64,000 nt of DNA from Scandinavium hiltneri. Its GTDB lineage: Bacteria > Pseudomonadota > Gammaproteobacteria > Enterobacterales > Enterobacteriaceae. Where the stretch lies: the NCBI RefSeq assembly GCF_024764835.1, contig NZ_JALIGE010000076.1:372001-436000 (forward strand), written 5' to 3'. Of this stretch, positions 1 to 9,753 are shown piece by piece (the first letter of the stretch is position 1; each line of letters starts with the position of its first letter). The notes under the pieces were generated by a model. It was not told the origin of the DNA and did not search any database. It worked only from the letters and a program-made list of their open reading frames with translations. A program made the translations under genes and the position numbers.

Positions 1-1517
1 TCATCCAGAATCAGGATTGGGCTGTCACGCAGCAGCGCACGGGCAATAGCGATACGCTGACGCTGACCGCCGGAAAGCAGAACGCCATTCTCACCAATCA
101 CCGTATCCAGACCGTTATCCATCTTACTGATGAAGTCCATGGCGTAAGCCATTGTCGCGGCCCTCTCAATATCTTCACGGCTGTAAAGGTCTGTACGGGC
201 GTAAGCGATGTTGTTCGCGACGGTATCGTTGAACAGATGAACATTCTGCGAAACCAGTGCCACCTGGTCGCGCAGCGATGCCAGGGTGTATTCGCGGATA
301 TCGTGGCCGTCGAGCACGATGTTGCCTGTATCCACATCATAGAAACGTGTAATCAGGCTCGCGATGGTGGACTTACCCGAACCGGAACGTCCCACCAGTG
401 CGACTGTTTTCCCTTCAGGGACATGCAGATTGATGTCACGCAGCGCAGGCACTTCACGGCCTGGATACGTAAAGGTGACGTCTTTAAATTCGAGATTACC
501 CTTCGCACGTTCAACAACGCGGGTGCCCTGGTCTTTTTCCTGTTCGGTATCGAGGATAGCGAACAGCGTCTGGCAAGCCGCCATACCGCGCTGGAACTGG
601 GCATTGACGTTGGTCAGAGACTTCAGAGGACGCATTAAGGCGATCATTGAAGAGAACACGACCGTGATGGTACCCGCGGTCAACGTTTCCATTACGCTCG
701 GGAAGCTCGCCGCATAGAGTACAAACGCCAGCGCCAGCGACGCAATCAGCTGAATGATTGGGTCAGAGATTGAAGAAGCAGAAACCATCTTCATACCCTG
801 CAAACGCATTTTATTGCTGACTTTATCGAAACGCTTGGTTTCGACGTCTTGCCCGCCAAACATCAGGACTTCTTTATGCCCTTTAAGCATTTGCTCTGCA
901 CTGGTGGTCACCTGCCCCATCGTGTTTTGCATATTTTTACTGATGCTGCGGAAACGCTTGGACACATGGCGAATAGCAAAGGAAACGATCGGGGCCAGTA
1001 CAATAAGAATCACTGACAGCTGCCAGCTGTACCAGAACATCATGATGAACAGGCCGATAATTGAGGCCCCTTCACGCACGACGGTAATCAATGCACTGGA
1101 AGAAGATGACGCTACCTGTTCGGAGTCATAGGTGATACGTGACAGCAAAGTACCGGTGGACTGTTTGTCGAAAAACGAGACCGGCATACCCATCATATGG
1201 CCGAAAAGGCGGCGGCGCATGGTCATGACCACTTTGCCTGAAACCCAGGAAATACAGTAGCTTGATACGTAGCTGGTAACACCACGGAGGATCATCAACC
1301 CGATGACTACCAGCGGCATCCACAGCAGCACTGAGCGGTCCGTTTTCCCAAAACCATCATCCAGTAACGGTTTAAGAAGCGACAGCATAAAGGTGTCACT
1401 GGCAGCATTAAGAATCAACGCAACTGCAGCCACGATAAGGCCAGCTTTAAAAGGCGCAATCGTTGGCCAAAGTCGGCGGAAAGTCTGCCACGTGGAGAGA
1501 TCTTTGTCGTTCTGCAT
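1..1517 (-). CDS. msbA: Lipid A/phospholipid flippase MsbA (3' end beyond window)
   Basis: MsbA is the inner-membrane ABC half-transporter that flips core-lipid A from the cytoplasmic to the periplasmic leaflet. The start ATG lies at 1515-1517 and about 505 of the usual 582 codons are present; the window edge cuts just after the Walker B strand (LILDE). Reading down from the start one sees the six-helix transmembrane domain, then the nucleotide-binding domain with the Walker A motif GRSGSGKS at about 366-391 and the LSGGQRQR signature at about 52-77. The reading frame is open throughout the visible part. It follows ycaI by 36 bp on the same strand, as in E. coli, where lpxK comes next (outside the window). 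Identification rests on near-identity to remembered E. coli MsbA. Confidence 0.97.
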   Translation of the reverse strand, partial: MQNDKDLSTWQTFRRLWPTIAPFKAGLIVAAVALILNAASDTFMLSLLKPLLDDGFGKTDRSVLLWMPLVVIGLMILRGVTSYVSSYCISWVSGKVVMTMRRRLFGHMMGMPVSFFDKQSTGTLLSRITYDSEQVASSSSSALITVVREGASIIGLFIMMFWYSWQLSVILIVLAPIVSFAIRHVSKRFRSISKNMQNTMGQVTTSAEQMLKGHKEVLMFGGQDVETKRFDKVSNKMRLQGMKMVSASSISDPIIQLIASLALAFVLYAASFPSVMETLTAGTITVVFSSMIALMRPLKSLTNVNAQFQRGMAACQTLFAILDTEQEKDQGTRVVERAKGNLEFKDVTFTYPGREVPALRDINLHVPEGKTVALVGRSGSGKSTIASLITRFYDVDTGNIVLDGHDIREYTLASLRDQVALVSQNVHLFNDTVANNIAYARTDLYSREDIERAATMAYAMDFISKMDNGLDTVIGENGVLLSGGQRQRIAIARALLRDSPILILD

Positions 1518-1553
1518 TCAAAAAACCAGCTTATGTTGAGATAGCCGCACATT

Positions 1554-3815
1554 CTACCCGTTATCACCAGCATCGCCAAACCACTGATGATACCAACGGG
1601 GGTATATTTGATCGCGTAAGCTCTGGATTTGCCAACCTTCTGGTGAAAAGTTGACCGTAACCTGCCCCTGGTGAGGCGTATCGAACCAACGATAATTCCG
1701 CTGGCTGTAACGCGTTTTCACCTTTGCTGAGGGAAAATGCCAGGCATTGTAGCGCGCCGTCGAAGCCAGAGCGGCCTGCCCATCAATCCGTTGAAGTAAT
1801 GCCAACGAGGATGACGTCGAGCTGCCATGATGTGGCACCTGAACAAGTGTAGACGCAAGATGCTGCCAGTAATGACTGAGCATTGACATTTCTGCCGATA
1901 TTTCAATATCTCCCGTCAATAAAACGCTATAGCGCCCGTCATCGACCCGTACGACACACGAGCGGTTATTGCCTTTCTCCATTGTGTCAGGCAACGGCCA
2001 GACCGCCCGGAACGTCAGTCCTTGCCAGCGCCAGCTTTCCCCTCGAAAACAGGGTAAATGCCCTTCCCACTTTAACGGGCTTCTGACCCACAGTGCAGGC
2101 CAGGTTTTCAGCAGCGTTTCCAACCCCCCACGATGGTCGAGATGCTCGTGACTGAGAATGATGCCCTCTGGCTGTAGATGATGCCAGCGCAGCCAAGGGA
2201 TAATGAGTTGCTGGGCACTGTCGCCTCCTGGCCAGGCAAGCCCGGTGTCATAGAGCAGCGCTTTGCCGTTTCGGGTAATGACAACGGATAACCCCTGCCC
2301 CACATCCAGCATGGTCACTGACCACATCTGGGGTGGCAGCTGACGCCAGAGTGGAAATGTAAGGAGAGTTCCGCATGCCAGTATCGAGGCAGGCCATCTC
2401 GTCCAGCCATTGAGTCGCCAGAGGATAATGACCAGCCACGGTATCACTACAATGCCCTGCCAGCGATAATCGATATCTTGCCATCCCTGCGGCAGAGCGC
2501 GCAAAAACCAAAACAAGCCTTCGAGCAGCCGATCGGCTAACAGCCAGATATAACTTTCCATGGTCGCCGGTCCGGTAAAATGCAGCACAACCCCGGCCAA
2601 CAAAAGCGGAATTTCGCCCAGCGTCACCCAAGGCACGGCCACAAGATTGGCGGGCAGAGATGTCCAGGACATGCCGTGAAATATGCTCACTTGCAATGGA
2701 AGCAGAAGCAGCATCAGTCCCAACTGTAAATGCACTAACGAAATCAGTCCTTTAATTATGACGTTACATTGCAGGCGAAGGGGTGGCATCCACTGATACC
2801 AGAAGATCAACGTTGCAACGGCAAAAGCCGATAACCACAGGCTTTGCGTCAGAATGGCTAAAGGATCCAGCACCAGGAGTGCGGCAATACAGCACAACCA
2901 TACTTCCCATGGCGTCCATCGACGACCACTTAAGCGCAACAGCAGCCAGACCCCGGCCGCGATAATGGAGCGCAGAGCCGGAGGCTGTAATCCACTCAAC
3001 CACGCGTACATCAGTGCCAGAAGAAAGCTGGCGCAAAGGGGCATTCGCCAGCCAATCCACCGGCATGGCAGCACTCTCTGTATACCTCGTATCAAGACCC
3101 AACCCATCATCGCCACCAGAGAAATATGCAACCCGGAAATCGCCATCAGATGCGAGGTTCCCGTTTCTTGTAGCAGGCGTTTTATTTCCGTTGGAACATC
3201 TGCTCGCTCGCCAACGGCCAAAGCCAGCATGACGTGTTGCCACGGATAAGGTTCGAGTGCTTTCGCCAACGTGGAGACTAACTGCGAGCGTATGCTGCAC
3301 TGACCGTCTACTCTATTCGCATGCGTAAAGCGCCCGGTTAATGGACGATGTAATGAAAGCGCATAGCGCTGACCATCAAACATGCCCTCATTAAGTAAAC
3401 CGTGTACTGCCCGGGCTTTAATGGTCATTTGCCAGATTTGCCCTACGCAGCCCTTTTCCGGCAGTGCCTGACCATAAAGAACGATACCTGGTGCCGGGAT
3501 TTGCCGCTGGCCGTTGATCCGCAGCAGTTTGCCGTAATACGTGGTTTCACCGTCTATGGCGACGATCTCCACCTCTGCCTGTAACAGTCTCCCGGATAGC
3601 GTATTTGCCGGAATGATAATCTTCTGCGCAGCAAAAACACCCCAGCAGAAAAAGAGCGCAGTGAGGCCCACGATTCTGAAGCGCCGGGCAATAATGACAA
3701 ACGCAATTGCCCCTAACGTAATCGTGCCAGCAACGTCTACCGACGGTAATTGGGGTAACCAAAACAATGGGCAAATGCCGATGATGGCGCTGATGGCTAT
3801 TGTGGGTAATCGCAT
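1554..3815 (-). CDS. ycaI: ComEC/Rec2-family inner-membrane protein (YcaI)
   Basis: This is a 753-residue polytopic membrane protein of the ComEC family, whose members form the DNA channel in competent bacteria; its role in enterobacteria is not settled. An N-terminal pair of hydrophobic helices is followed by an extracytoplasmic region. The competence transmembrane core begins near TSHLMAISGLHISLVA, and the C-terminal third is a metallo-beta-lactamase-like domain with MLDVGQGL, SHEHLDHRGG (HxxxxDH metal ligands) and VPHHGS. The start is supported by the Shine-Dalgarno GGAGGT 3 bases upstream of ATG. It lies just before msbA on the same strand and is probably co-transcribed with it. Residue identity to E. 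coli YcaI is clearly lower than for the flanking genes. Confidence 0.93.
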   Translation of the reverse strand: MRLPTIAISAIIGICPLFWLPQLPSVDVAGTITLGAIAFVIIARRFRIVGLTALFFCWGVFAAQKIIIPANTLSGRLLQAEVEIVAIDGETTYYGKLLRINGQRQIPAPGIVLYGQALPEKGCVGQIWQMTIKARAVHGLLNEGMFDGQRYALSLHRPLTGRFTHANRVDGQCSIRSQLVSTLAKALEPYPWQHVMLALAVGERADVPTEIKRLLQETGTSHLMAISGLHISLVAMMGWVLIRGIQRVLPCRWIGWRMPLCASFLLALMYAWLSGLQPPALRSIIAAGVWLLLRLSGRRWTPWEVWLCCIAALLVLDPLAILTQSLWLSAFAVATLIFWYQWMPPLRLQCNVIIKGLISLVHLQLGLMLLLLPLQVSIFHGMSWTSLPANLVAVPWVTLGEIPLLLAGVVLHFTGPATMESYIWLLADRLLEGLFWFLRALPQGWQDIDYRWQGIVVIPWLVIILWRLNGWTRWPASILACGTLLTFPLWRQLPPQMWSVTMLDVGQGLSVVITRNGKALLYDTGLAWPGGDSAQQLIIPWLRWHHLQPEGIILSHEHLDHRGGLETLLKTWPALWVRSPLKWEGHLPCFRGESWRWQGLTFRAVWPLPDTMEKGNNRSCVVRVDDGRYSVLLTGDIEISAEMSMLSHYWQHLASTLVQVPHHGSSTSSSLALLQRIDGQAALASTARYNAWHFPSAKVKTRYSQRNYRWFDTPHQGQVTVNFSPEGWQIQSLRDQIYPRWYHQWFGDAGDNG

Positions 3816-3993
3816 GACACCTCCCTGTCGCGAGCAGTCTCATGCTTTCAAGTTTGAGTGTCTTTAGACAAATACAGACGTTGCGAGGAGGCTTCCAGGA
3901 AATCGATGTTGTTGCAAAGAGCGCATTGTGCTTTCCGGGGCGTGTTCCAAAACCCTGGTGGCCACCTCACGAAAGGTACGTATTCCAGAAACG

Positions 3994-4020
3994 AAAAAAG
4001 CACCCTGTGGGTGCTTTCAT
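3994..4020 (-). terminator. Rho-independent terminator of ihfB
   Basis: On the minus strand a GC-rich stem (AAAGCACCC paired with GGGTGCTTT) is followed by a T-run, about 30 bases past the ihfB stop. The rest of the 3816-4052 gap between ihfB and ycaI shows no convincing gene. Confidence 0.8.
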
Positions 4021-4052
4021 CTCGTTCAAGTTTTGCGGAAACCCGCAATAAC

Positions 4053-4337
4053 TCAATCGTAAATATTGGCGCGATCGCGCAATTCTTTCCCCGGCTTAAA
4101 GTGCGGAACGTATTTACCTTCCAGCTCGACTTTATCGCCTGTTTTCGGGTTACGCCCAACGCGTGGGGCGCGGTAATGCAAAGAGAAACTACCGAAACCG
4201 CGGATTTCAATGCGCTCGCCCTGGGCTAGCGTAGAGGCCATATGTTCCAGCATCTCTTTCACAGCATCTTCAACCGCTTTCGCAGGGATGTGAGATTGCT
4301 GGCTTGCAAGTCTTTCGATGAGCTCTGACTTGGTCAT
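4053..4337 (-). CDS. ihfB: Integration host factor subunit beta
   Basis: This 94-residue DNA-bending protein forms the IHF heterodimer with IhfA and acts in nucleoid structure, transcription and phage integration. It has the full HU/IHF fold: N-terminal helices (MTKSELIERLA), the beta-arm region with GFGSFSLHYR and the tip RVGRNPKTG, and the closing helix PGKELRDRAN. It is almost identical to E. coli IHF-beta and the same length. A strong Shine-Dalgarno (GGAGGA) precedes the ATG. It is separated from upstream rpsA by a terminator-like hairpin at 4385-4406. IHF is a host factor for P2-type integrases, so this protein may also serve the prophage in this window. Confidence 0.98.
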   Translation of the reverse strand: MTKSELIERLASQQSHIPAKAVEDAVKEMLEHMASTLAQGERIEIRGFGSFSLHYRAPRVGRNPKTGDKVELEGKYVPHFKPGKELRDRANIYD

Positions 4338-4384
4338 GATTCCTCCGGTTTCCTTTCAGGAAAGTATAAGCTAACAGCTTGAAC

Positions 4385-4406
4385 AAGGGCGGCCGTAGCC
4401 GCCCTT
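4385..4406 (-). terminator. rpsA-ihfB intergenic hairpin
   Basis: AAGGGCGGC and GCCGCCCTT pair around a 4-base loop, downstream of rpsA and upstream of ihfB on the minus strand. The stem is very stable, but the T-run after it is poor (TTGTTC), so it may act as an attenuator or RNA-stability element rather than a full terminator. Confidence 0.6.
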
Positions 4407-4466
4407 TGTTGTTGATTACAGGACGAATCCTGCAATCTGTCAAGTTACTCGTGAAGAGTGACCTGA

Positions 4467-6140
4467 TTACTCGCCTTTAGCTGCTTTAAATGCTTCAGCC
4501 ATAGCGTTGGAGAAGTTGCTTTCTTCCTGTTTGTTGTTAACAGTAGCGATGGCATCTTTCTCGTCAGCTTCGTCTTTAGCACGTACAGACAGGCTGATTG
4601 CACGGTTCTTACGGTCAACACCGGTGAATTTAGCTTCAACGTCGTCGCCTACGTTCAGAACCAGAGTTGCATCTTCAACGCGGTCACGTGATGCTTCAGA
4701 AGCACGCAGGTAACCTTCAACGCCGTCAGCCAGTTCTACGGTTGCGCCTTTAGCGTCAACTGCAGTCACTTTACCGTTAACGATAGCGCCTTTCTTGTTC
4801 AGAGCAACCCAGTTGTTGAACGGATCTTCAGCCAGCTGTTTCACGCCCAGGGAGATGCGCTCACGCTCTGCGTCAACCTGCAGAACAACGGCAGCGATTT
4901 CGTCGCCTTTCTTGTATTCACGAACTGCTTCTTCGCCTGCAACGTTCCAGGAGATGTCAGACAGGTGAACCAGGCCGTCGATGCCGCCGTCCAGGCCGAT
5001 GAAGATACCGAAGTCAGTGATAGACTTGATTTTACCTTCAACGCGGTCGCCCTTGTTGTGGGTTTCTGCGAACAGCTGCCATGGGTTAGATTTGCACTGC
5101 TTCAGACCCAGGGAGATACGACGACGTTCTTCGTCGATGTCCAGAACCATAACTTCCACTACATCACCAACGTTAACAACTTTGGATGGGTGGATGTTTT
5201 TGTTGGTCCAGTCCATTTCGGAAACGTGTACCAGGCCTTCAACGCCTTCTTCGATTTCAACGAAGCAGCCGTAGTCGGTCAGGTTGGTCACGCGACCAGT
5301 CAGTTTGGTACCTTCTGGGTAACGCTTAGCGATAGCTACCCATGGATCTTCGCCCAGCTGCTTCAGACCCAGAGAAACACGGGTACGCTCGCGGTCGAAC
5401 TTCAGCACTTTAACAGTGATTTCGTCGCCAACGTTCACGATTTCGCTTGGGTGTTTAACGCGTTTCCACGCCATGTCAGTGATGTGCAGCAGGCCGTCTA
5501 CGCCGCCCAGGTCAACGAATGCGCCGTAGTCAGTGAGGTTCTTAACGATACCTTTAACTTCCATGCCTTCCTGGAGGTTTTCGAGCAGCTGATCACGTTC
5601 TGCGCTGTTTTCGGATTCGATAACGGCACGACGGGAAACAACAACGTTGTTACGCTTCTGGTCCAGCTTGATAACTTTGAACTCAAGCTCTTTGCCTTCC
5701 AGGTGCAGCGTATCGCGAACTGGACGCACGTCTACCAGTGAACCTGGCAGGAACGCACGAATACCGTTCAGCTCAACAGTGAAGCCACCTTTAACTTTGC
5801 CGTTGATAACACCAACAACAGTTTCAGCGTCTTCGTATGCTTTTTCCAGCGTGATCCAAGCTTCGTGACGCTTAGCTTTCTCACGGGACAGCAGGGTTTC
5901 GCCGAAGCCGTCTTCTACTGCGTCCAGCGCAACGTCAACTTCGTCACCGACCTGGATTTCCAGCTCGCCCTGGGCGTTTTTGAACTGCTCTGCCGGGATG
6001 GCGGATTCAGATTTCAGACCGGCGTCAACCAGTACGATATCTTTATCGATAGCAACAACAACACCACGAACGATGGAACCCGGACGGGTTTCGATTGTTT
6101 TTAAGGATTCTTCAAATAGTTGAGCAAAAGATTCAGTCAT
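4467..6140 (-). CDS. rpsA: 30S ribosomal protein S1
   Basis: This is the 557-residue ribosomal protein S1, which binds mRNA on the 30S subunit and promotes initiation on structured or weak-Shine-Dalgarno messages. Six S1 (OB-fold) repeats are visible; the central ones carry repeated motifs such as LTDYGAFVDL, LTDYGCFVEI and ITDFGIFIGL, each followed by GLVHVS/GLLHIT and an SLGLKQ-type end. The length equals E. coli S1. The start region lacks a good Shine-Dalgarno (only GAAGATTAAAC before ATG). This is typical of rpsA, whose initiation region is recognised and autoregulated by S1 itself. It lies downstream of cmk on the same strand, 125 bp away. Confidence 0.98.
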   Translation of the reverse strand: MTESFAQLFEESLKTIETRPGSIVRGVVVAIDKDIVLVDAGLKSESAIPAEQFKNAQGELEIQVGDEVDVALDAVEDGFGETLLSREKAKRHEAWITLEKAYEDAETVVGVINGKVKGGFTVELNGIRAFLPGSLVDVRPVRDTLHLEGKELEFKVIKLDQKRNNVVVSRRAVIESENSAERDQLLENLQEGMEVKGIVKNLTDYGAFVDLGGVDGLLHITDMAWKRVKHPSEIVNVGDEITVKVLKFDRERTRVSLGLKQLGEDPWVAIAKRYPEGTKLTGRVTNLTDYGCFVEIEEGVEGLVHVSEMDWTNKNIHPSKVVNVGDVVEVMVLDIDEERRRISLGLKQCKSNPWQLFAETHNKGDRVEGKIKSITDFGIFIGLDGGIDGLVHLSDISWNVAGEEAVREYKKGDEIAAVVLQVDAERERISLGVKQLAEDPFNNWVALNKKGAIVNGKVTAVDAKGATVELADGVEGYLRASEASRDRVEDATLVLNVGDDVEAKFTGVDRKNRAISLSVRAKDEADEKDAIATVNNKQEESNFSNAMAEAFKAAKGE

Positions 6141-6265
6141 GTTTAATCTTCGAAGTTAGATTTAACGTCCACCTGACACCATGTCGGATGGGGTTGTTTA
6201 ACATACCCGCTCACAATCCATTGCAGCGGGGGTACTACAAATTCGGAGGCTCGCTTATCTTTTAA

Positions 6266-6949
6266 TCAGACAGCAACCAGTTTTTGGCGCGCGTATTGTA
6301 ACGCTTTTTCAATCACTTGCTCAATGCTTAATCGTGTTGAATCCAGGACTAAAGCATCAGCAGCGGGAACTAACGGTGCCACCGCGCGGTTGCGGTCACG
6401 GTCATCGCGTTCCTTTATCTCGACCAAAAGGCGTTCAAAGTTAACACTAAAGCCCTTTTCCTGCAACTGAAGCATACGGCGTTGAGCACGTTCTTCCGGG
6501 GAAGCGTCGAGGAAAATCTTGACCGGCGCATCGGTAAATACCACGGTTCCCATGTCGCGTCCGTCGGCAATCAGGCCCGGGGCTTCACGGAATGCACGCT
6601 GGCGACGTAACAACGCTTCACGTACGCGCGGAAACGCTGCCACCTGAGAGGCCGCATTTGCTACTTCCTGAGTACGGATTTCGCCACTAACGTCTTCACC
6701 CTCGAGGATAACCTCAAGATTACCGTCGGTAGAAACAAAACGAACATCCAGATGTGCCGCCAGTGGGACCAGTGCTTCTTCGGAGGTCACGTCGACGTGA
6801 TGATGTAATGCCGCCAGAGCCAGGACGCGATAAATAGCGCCAGAATCCAGCAGGTGCCATTGCAGTGCTTCCGCCATGGCTTTGCACAGCGTGCCTTTCC
6901 CGGCGCCGCTAGGCCCGTCAATGGTAATTACCGGGGCAATTGCCGTCAT
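6266..6949 (-). CDS. cmk: Cytidylate kinase
   Basis: Phosphorylates CMP and dCMP to the diphosphates in the cytoplasm. The protein is 227 residues from the ATG at 6947-6949 (MTAIAPVITIDG), which has the Shine-Dalgarno AGGAGA at proper spacing; a longer in-frame start five codons upstream is rejected. The P-loop GPSGAGKG lies at residues 12-19, the CMP-binding insert follows, and RDDRDRNR lies in the lid region. Its neighbours are aroA upstream and rpsA downstream. In E. coli the ycaL protease gene sits between aroA and cmk; here the 185-bp gap holds only the aroA terminator, so ycaL is absent. Confidence 0.97.
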   Translation of the reverse strand: MTAIAPVITIDGPSGAGKGTLCKAMAEALQWHLLDSGAIYRVLALAALHHHVDVTSEEALVPLAAHLDVRFVSTDGNLEVILEGEDVSGEIRTQEVANAASQVAAFPRVREALLRRQRAFREAPGLIADGRDMGTVVFTDAPVKIFLDASPEERAQRRMLQLQEKGFSVNFERLLVEIKERDDRDRNRAVAPLVPAADALVLDSTRLSIEQVIEKALQYARQKLVAV

Positions 6950-7097
6950 CGTTATCTCCTTCAATCAGGGCGTCTGTTACTTAAACGCCGCGCATTATAC
7001 TCGCCAAAGCGCCAGTCCGTTAATGTTGCGTGCAAAATGCGGAATAATGGCTACCTATCGAACGATAATTGGGCAAGTATAGTTCAGAAGCGGACAG

Positions 7098-7122
7098 AAA
7101 AACGCCGACCAGACGGTCGGCG
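7098..7122 (-). terminator. Rho-independent terminator of aroA
   Basis: On the minus strand CGCCGACC, a 4-base loop and GGTCGGCG are followed by TTTTT, 12 bases past the aroA stop. It separates serC-aroA from cmk. Confidence 0.85.
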
Positions 7123-7134
7123 CAGAAGGCAATA

Positions 7135-8418
7135 TCAGGCAGGGGTACTGATGCGAGCGAGTTGTTCGAAATAGTCAGGGAAAGTTTTCGCCGTACATTT
7201 CGGATCAAGAATGGTCACCGGCGTGTCGGACAACGCCACCAGCGAGAAACACATCGCCATGCGGTGATCGTTATAAGTGCCGATCTCTGCGAAGGTCAGA
7301 TGCGCGGGCGGGGTCACTCGAATATAATCTTCGCCCTCTTCCACTTCCGCACCCACTTTACGTAGCTCTGTCGCCATCGCGAACAAGCGATCGGTTTCTT
7401 TCACACGCCAATTGTAGATGTTACGCAGCGTCGTCGTGCCTTTGGCAAACAGCGCGGCCGTGGCGATAGTCATCGCCGCATCAGGAATATGGTTCATATC
7501 CATATCGATGGCGGTCAGTTCAGCGCCCGTGCAGGCGATGAAGTCATCACCCCAGGTAACGGTCGCGCCCATTTTTTCCAGCACATCAGCAAAGCGGATA
7601 TCGCCCTGTACGCTGTTGCGACCTATTCCGGTTACTTTTACCGTGCCGCCTTTGATAGCGCCTGCGGCGAGGAAATACGACGCAGAAGAAGCATCACCTT
7701 CTACCAGATACGCGCCCGGTGACTGATATTGCTGTCCGCCTTTGACGACAAAACGCAGATAGTTCTGGTTATCCACCTTCACGCCGAAGGTATTCATCAG
7801 ATGCAGCGTAATATCGATGTACGGCTTAGAAACCAGATCGCCTTTAATGGTGATAACGGTATCCTGCGCAGCCAGCGGAGCAGTCATTAACAGCGCCGTC
7901 AGGAACTGGCTGGACACGCTGCCGTCAACGGCGACTTCGCCCCCCACGAAACCGCCTTTCAGGCGCAGCGGCGGATAGTTTTCCTGCTCAAGATAGTCAA
8001 TCTGTGCGCCACCCTGACGCAGCGCATCAACCAAATGCCCAATCGGACGCTCTTTCATGCGCGGTTCACCGGTCAGCACGATATCGTTACTGCCCAGGCA
8101 CAATGCCGCCGCCAGCGGGCGCATTGCCGTTCCGGCATTACCCAGGAACAGTTCCAGCGCCGCCTCTGTTTTCAACGGACCGCCATTGCCGATCACTTCA
8201 CAGCGGGTGCGGTCAGAAGACAGAGTGTACTGAACGCCCAACGCGGTCAGAGCATTGAGCATGTGGCGCACATCGTCACTGTCCAGAAGATTAGTCAGAA
8301 CGGTGGTGCCATGGCCCAGAGCCGCCAGCAGCAAAGCGCGGTTAGAGACGCTTTTTGAACCTGGTAAATTGATGGTGCCGTCTACATGCGCGATGGGTTG
8401 TAACGTCAGGGATTCCAT
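7135..8418 (-). CDS. aroA: 5-enolpyruvylshikimate-3-phosphate synthase
   Basis: Transfers the enolpyruvyl group of PEP to shikimate-3-phosphate, the sixth step of the shikimate pathway to chorismate; it is the glyphosate target. The protein has 427 residues, the usual enterobacterial length. It carries the substrate-binding LPGSKSVSNRALLLAAL near the N-terminus, the family signature LFLGNAGTAMRPLAAAL around residue 90, and the C-terminal YNDHRMAMCFSL. It is a class I (glyphosate-sensitive type) enzyme judged by GNAGTAMRP. It is the second gene of the serC-aroA unit, with a terminator-like hairpin in the 68-bp gap between them. Confidence 0.98.
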   Translation of the reverse strand: MESLTLQPIAHVDGTINLPGSKSVSNRALLLAALGHGTTVLTNLLDSDDVRHMLNALTALGVQYTLSSDRTRCEVIGNGGPLKTEAALELFLGNAGTAMRPLAAALCLGSNDIVLTGEPRMKERPIGHLVDALRQGGAQIDYLEQENYPPLRLKGGFVGGEVAVDGSVSSQFLTALLMTAPLAAQDTVITIKGDLVSKPYIDITLHLMNTFGVKVDNQNYLRFVVKGGQQYQSPGAYLVEGDASSASYFLAAGAIKGGTVKVTGIGRNSVQGDIRFADVLEKMGATVTWGDDFIACTGAELTAIDMDMNHIPDAAMTIATAALFAKGTTTLRNIYNWRVKETDRLFAMATELRKVGAEVEEGEDYIRVTPPAHLTFAEIGTYNDHRMAMCFSLVALSDTPVTILDPKCTAKTFPDYFEQLARISTPA

Positions 8419-8445
8419 GAAACTCGACTCTCAAAAGCAGAAAAT

Positions 8446-8471
8446 AAAAACCCCGCAGACCCGCTGCGGGG
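8446..8471 (-). terminator. serC-aroA intercistronic terminator/attenuator
   Basis: On the minus strand CCCCGCAG, a 5-base loop and CTGCGGGG are followed by TTTTTA. This canonical terminator lies inside the serC-aroA unit, so it probably lets only part of serC transcription reach aroA. That role is inferred from position. Confidence 0.75.
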
Positions 8472-8486
8472 ATGAAAACAAGAACA

Positions 8487-9575
8487 TTAACCGTGGCGGC
8501 GTTCGAACTCTTTCATAAAGTCGGTCAGCGCCTGAACGCCCGCCAGCGGCATAGCGTTATAAATAGAGGCGCGCATTCCACCGACCACGCGATGGCCTTT
8601 CAATGCATGCAGGCCCGCGGCGAAGGATTCTTCGAGGAACAGCTTATCCAGTGCGCTGTCGGCCAACTGGAACGGTACGTTCATACGGGAACGGTTGGCT
8701 GCAGCCACGTCGTTACGGTAAAAATCGCTGTTATCGATAGTGCCATACAGCAGTTCCGATTTTTGCTGGTTGATGCGGTTCATGACTTCAACACCGCCCT
8801 GCGCCTTCAGCCACTTAAAGACCAGGCCAGACAGATACCAGGCAAACGTCGGCGGCGTGTTGAACATCGAATCGTTGTCGTTCAGCACGCTGTAATCAAT
8901 GATTGATGGACAGGCGGTGTGTGCTTTACCCAGCAGATCTTCACGCACGATAACCAGAGTCAGACCGGCCGGACCGATGTTTTTCTGAGCACCAGCGTAA
9001 ATCACGCCAAAGCGGCTGACATCAAGCGGGCTGGATAGGATCGTGGAGGAGTAATCCGCCGCAACCACAACGTCTTTACCGAAATCAGGTACTTCGTCAA
9101 TGGCGATGCCGTCTATGGTTTCGTTCGGGCAATAATGCAGATACGCCGCGTTGTCAGAGAGCTGCCAGTCGCGCATCGGTTTCACCGCACGCAGACCGTC
9201 AACGGTCACTTTGGCGTCAATCACGTTTGGAGTGCAGTATTTTTTCGCTTCTTTTACTGCACTGGCTGCCCAGTATCCGGCATCCACGTAGTCTGCCGTG
9301 GTTTTGTCGCCCAGCAAGTTCAGCGGAACACCCGCGAACTGGCCGCGACCACCGCCGTGGCAGAACAGGACTTTATAGTTGGAAGGGATTTTAAGCAGGT
9401 CGCGGAAATCTTTTTCTGCTTCTTCGGCCACCTGGATGAACTCTTTACCACGATGGCTAATTTCCATTACCGAGGTACCCAAACCCTGCCAGTCGCAGAG
9501 TTCCTGTTGGGCCTGTTTAAGCACATCCGCCGGAAGCATTGCCGGGCCAGAACTAAAATTAAAGACCTGAGTCAT
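8487..9575 (-). CDS. serC: Phosphoserine/phosphohydroxythreonine aminotransferase
   Basis: A PLP-dependent class V aminotransferase of serine biosynthesis (3-phosphohydroxypyruvate to phosphoserine) and of the pyridoxal phosphate pathway. The 362-residue protein opens with QVFNFSSGPAMLP. The PLP lysine lies in VIYAGAQKNIGPAG, and FCHGGGRGQFAGVPLN forms the cofactor phosphate site. The C-terminus has GGMRASIYNAMPLAGV. A strong Shine-Dalgarno (GAGGGG) precedes the start. It heads the serC-aroA unit. The 178 bp upstream (9576-9753), up to the ycaP stop, hold no gene and should contain the serC promoter. Confidence 0.98.
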   Translation of the reverse strand: MTQVFNFSSGPAMLPADVLKQAQQELCDWQGLGTSVMEISHRGKEFIQVAEEAEKDFRDLLKIPSNYKVLFCHGGGRGQFAGVPLNLLGDKTTADYVDAGYWAASAVKEAKKYCTPNVIDAKVTVDGLRAVKPMRDWQLSDNAAYLHYCPNETIDGIAIDEVPDFGKDVVVAADYSSTILSSPLDVSRFGVIYAGAQKNIGPAGLTLVIVREDLLGKAHTACPSIIDYSVLNDNDSMFNTPPTFAWYLSGLVFKWLKAQGGVEVMNRINQQKSELLYGTIDNSDFYRNDVAAANRSRMNVPFQLADSALDKLFLEESFAAGLHALKGHRVVGGMRASIYNAMPLAGVQALTDFMKEFERRHG

Positions 9576-9753
9576 TTCCCCTCACCACGCTATACACGTT
9601 ATCAGCCCGTAGGCATAAGTTATTCCTGTGGATATCGGTTTTACCATTCAGTGACACAGGCCGCAACGGCTAATACTCGCGAGCCGAAAAATGTGTCCAG
9701 GCTCACACAACAGAATATGCCATCTTGACGTCACAATGCCGACAATTTGGCTA

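Noticed and set aside
1554..3815. Evidence for natural competence
   Set aside because: ComEC-like YcaI is conserved in non-competent enterobacteria; no other competence genes lie in the window.
4965..5741. 258-codon plus-strand frame over rpsA
   Set aside because: Antisense shadow caused by the codon bias of a highly expressed ribosomal gene.
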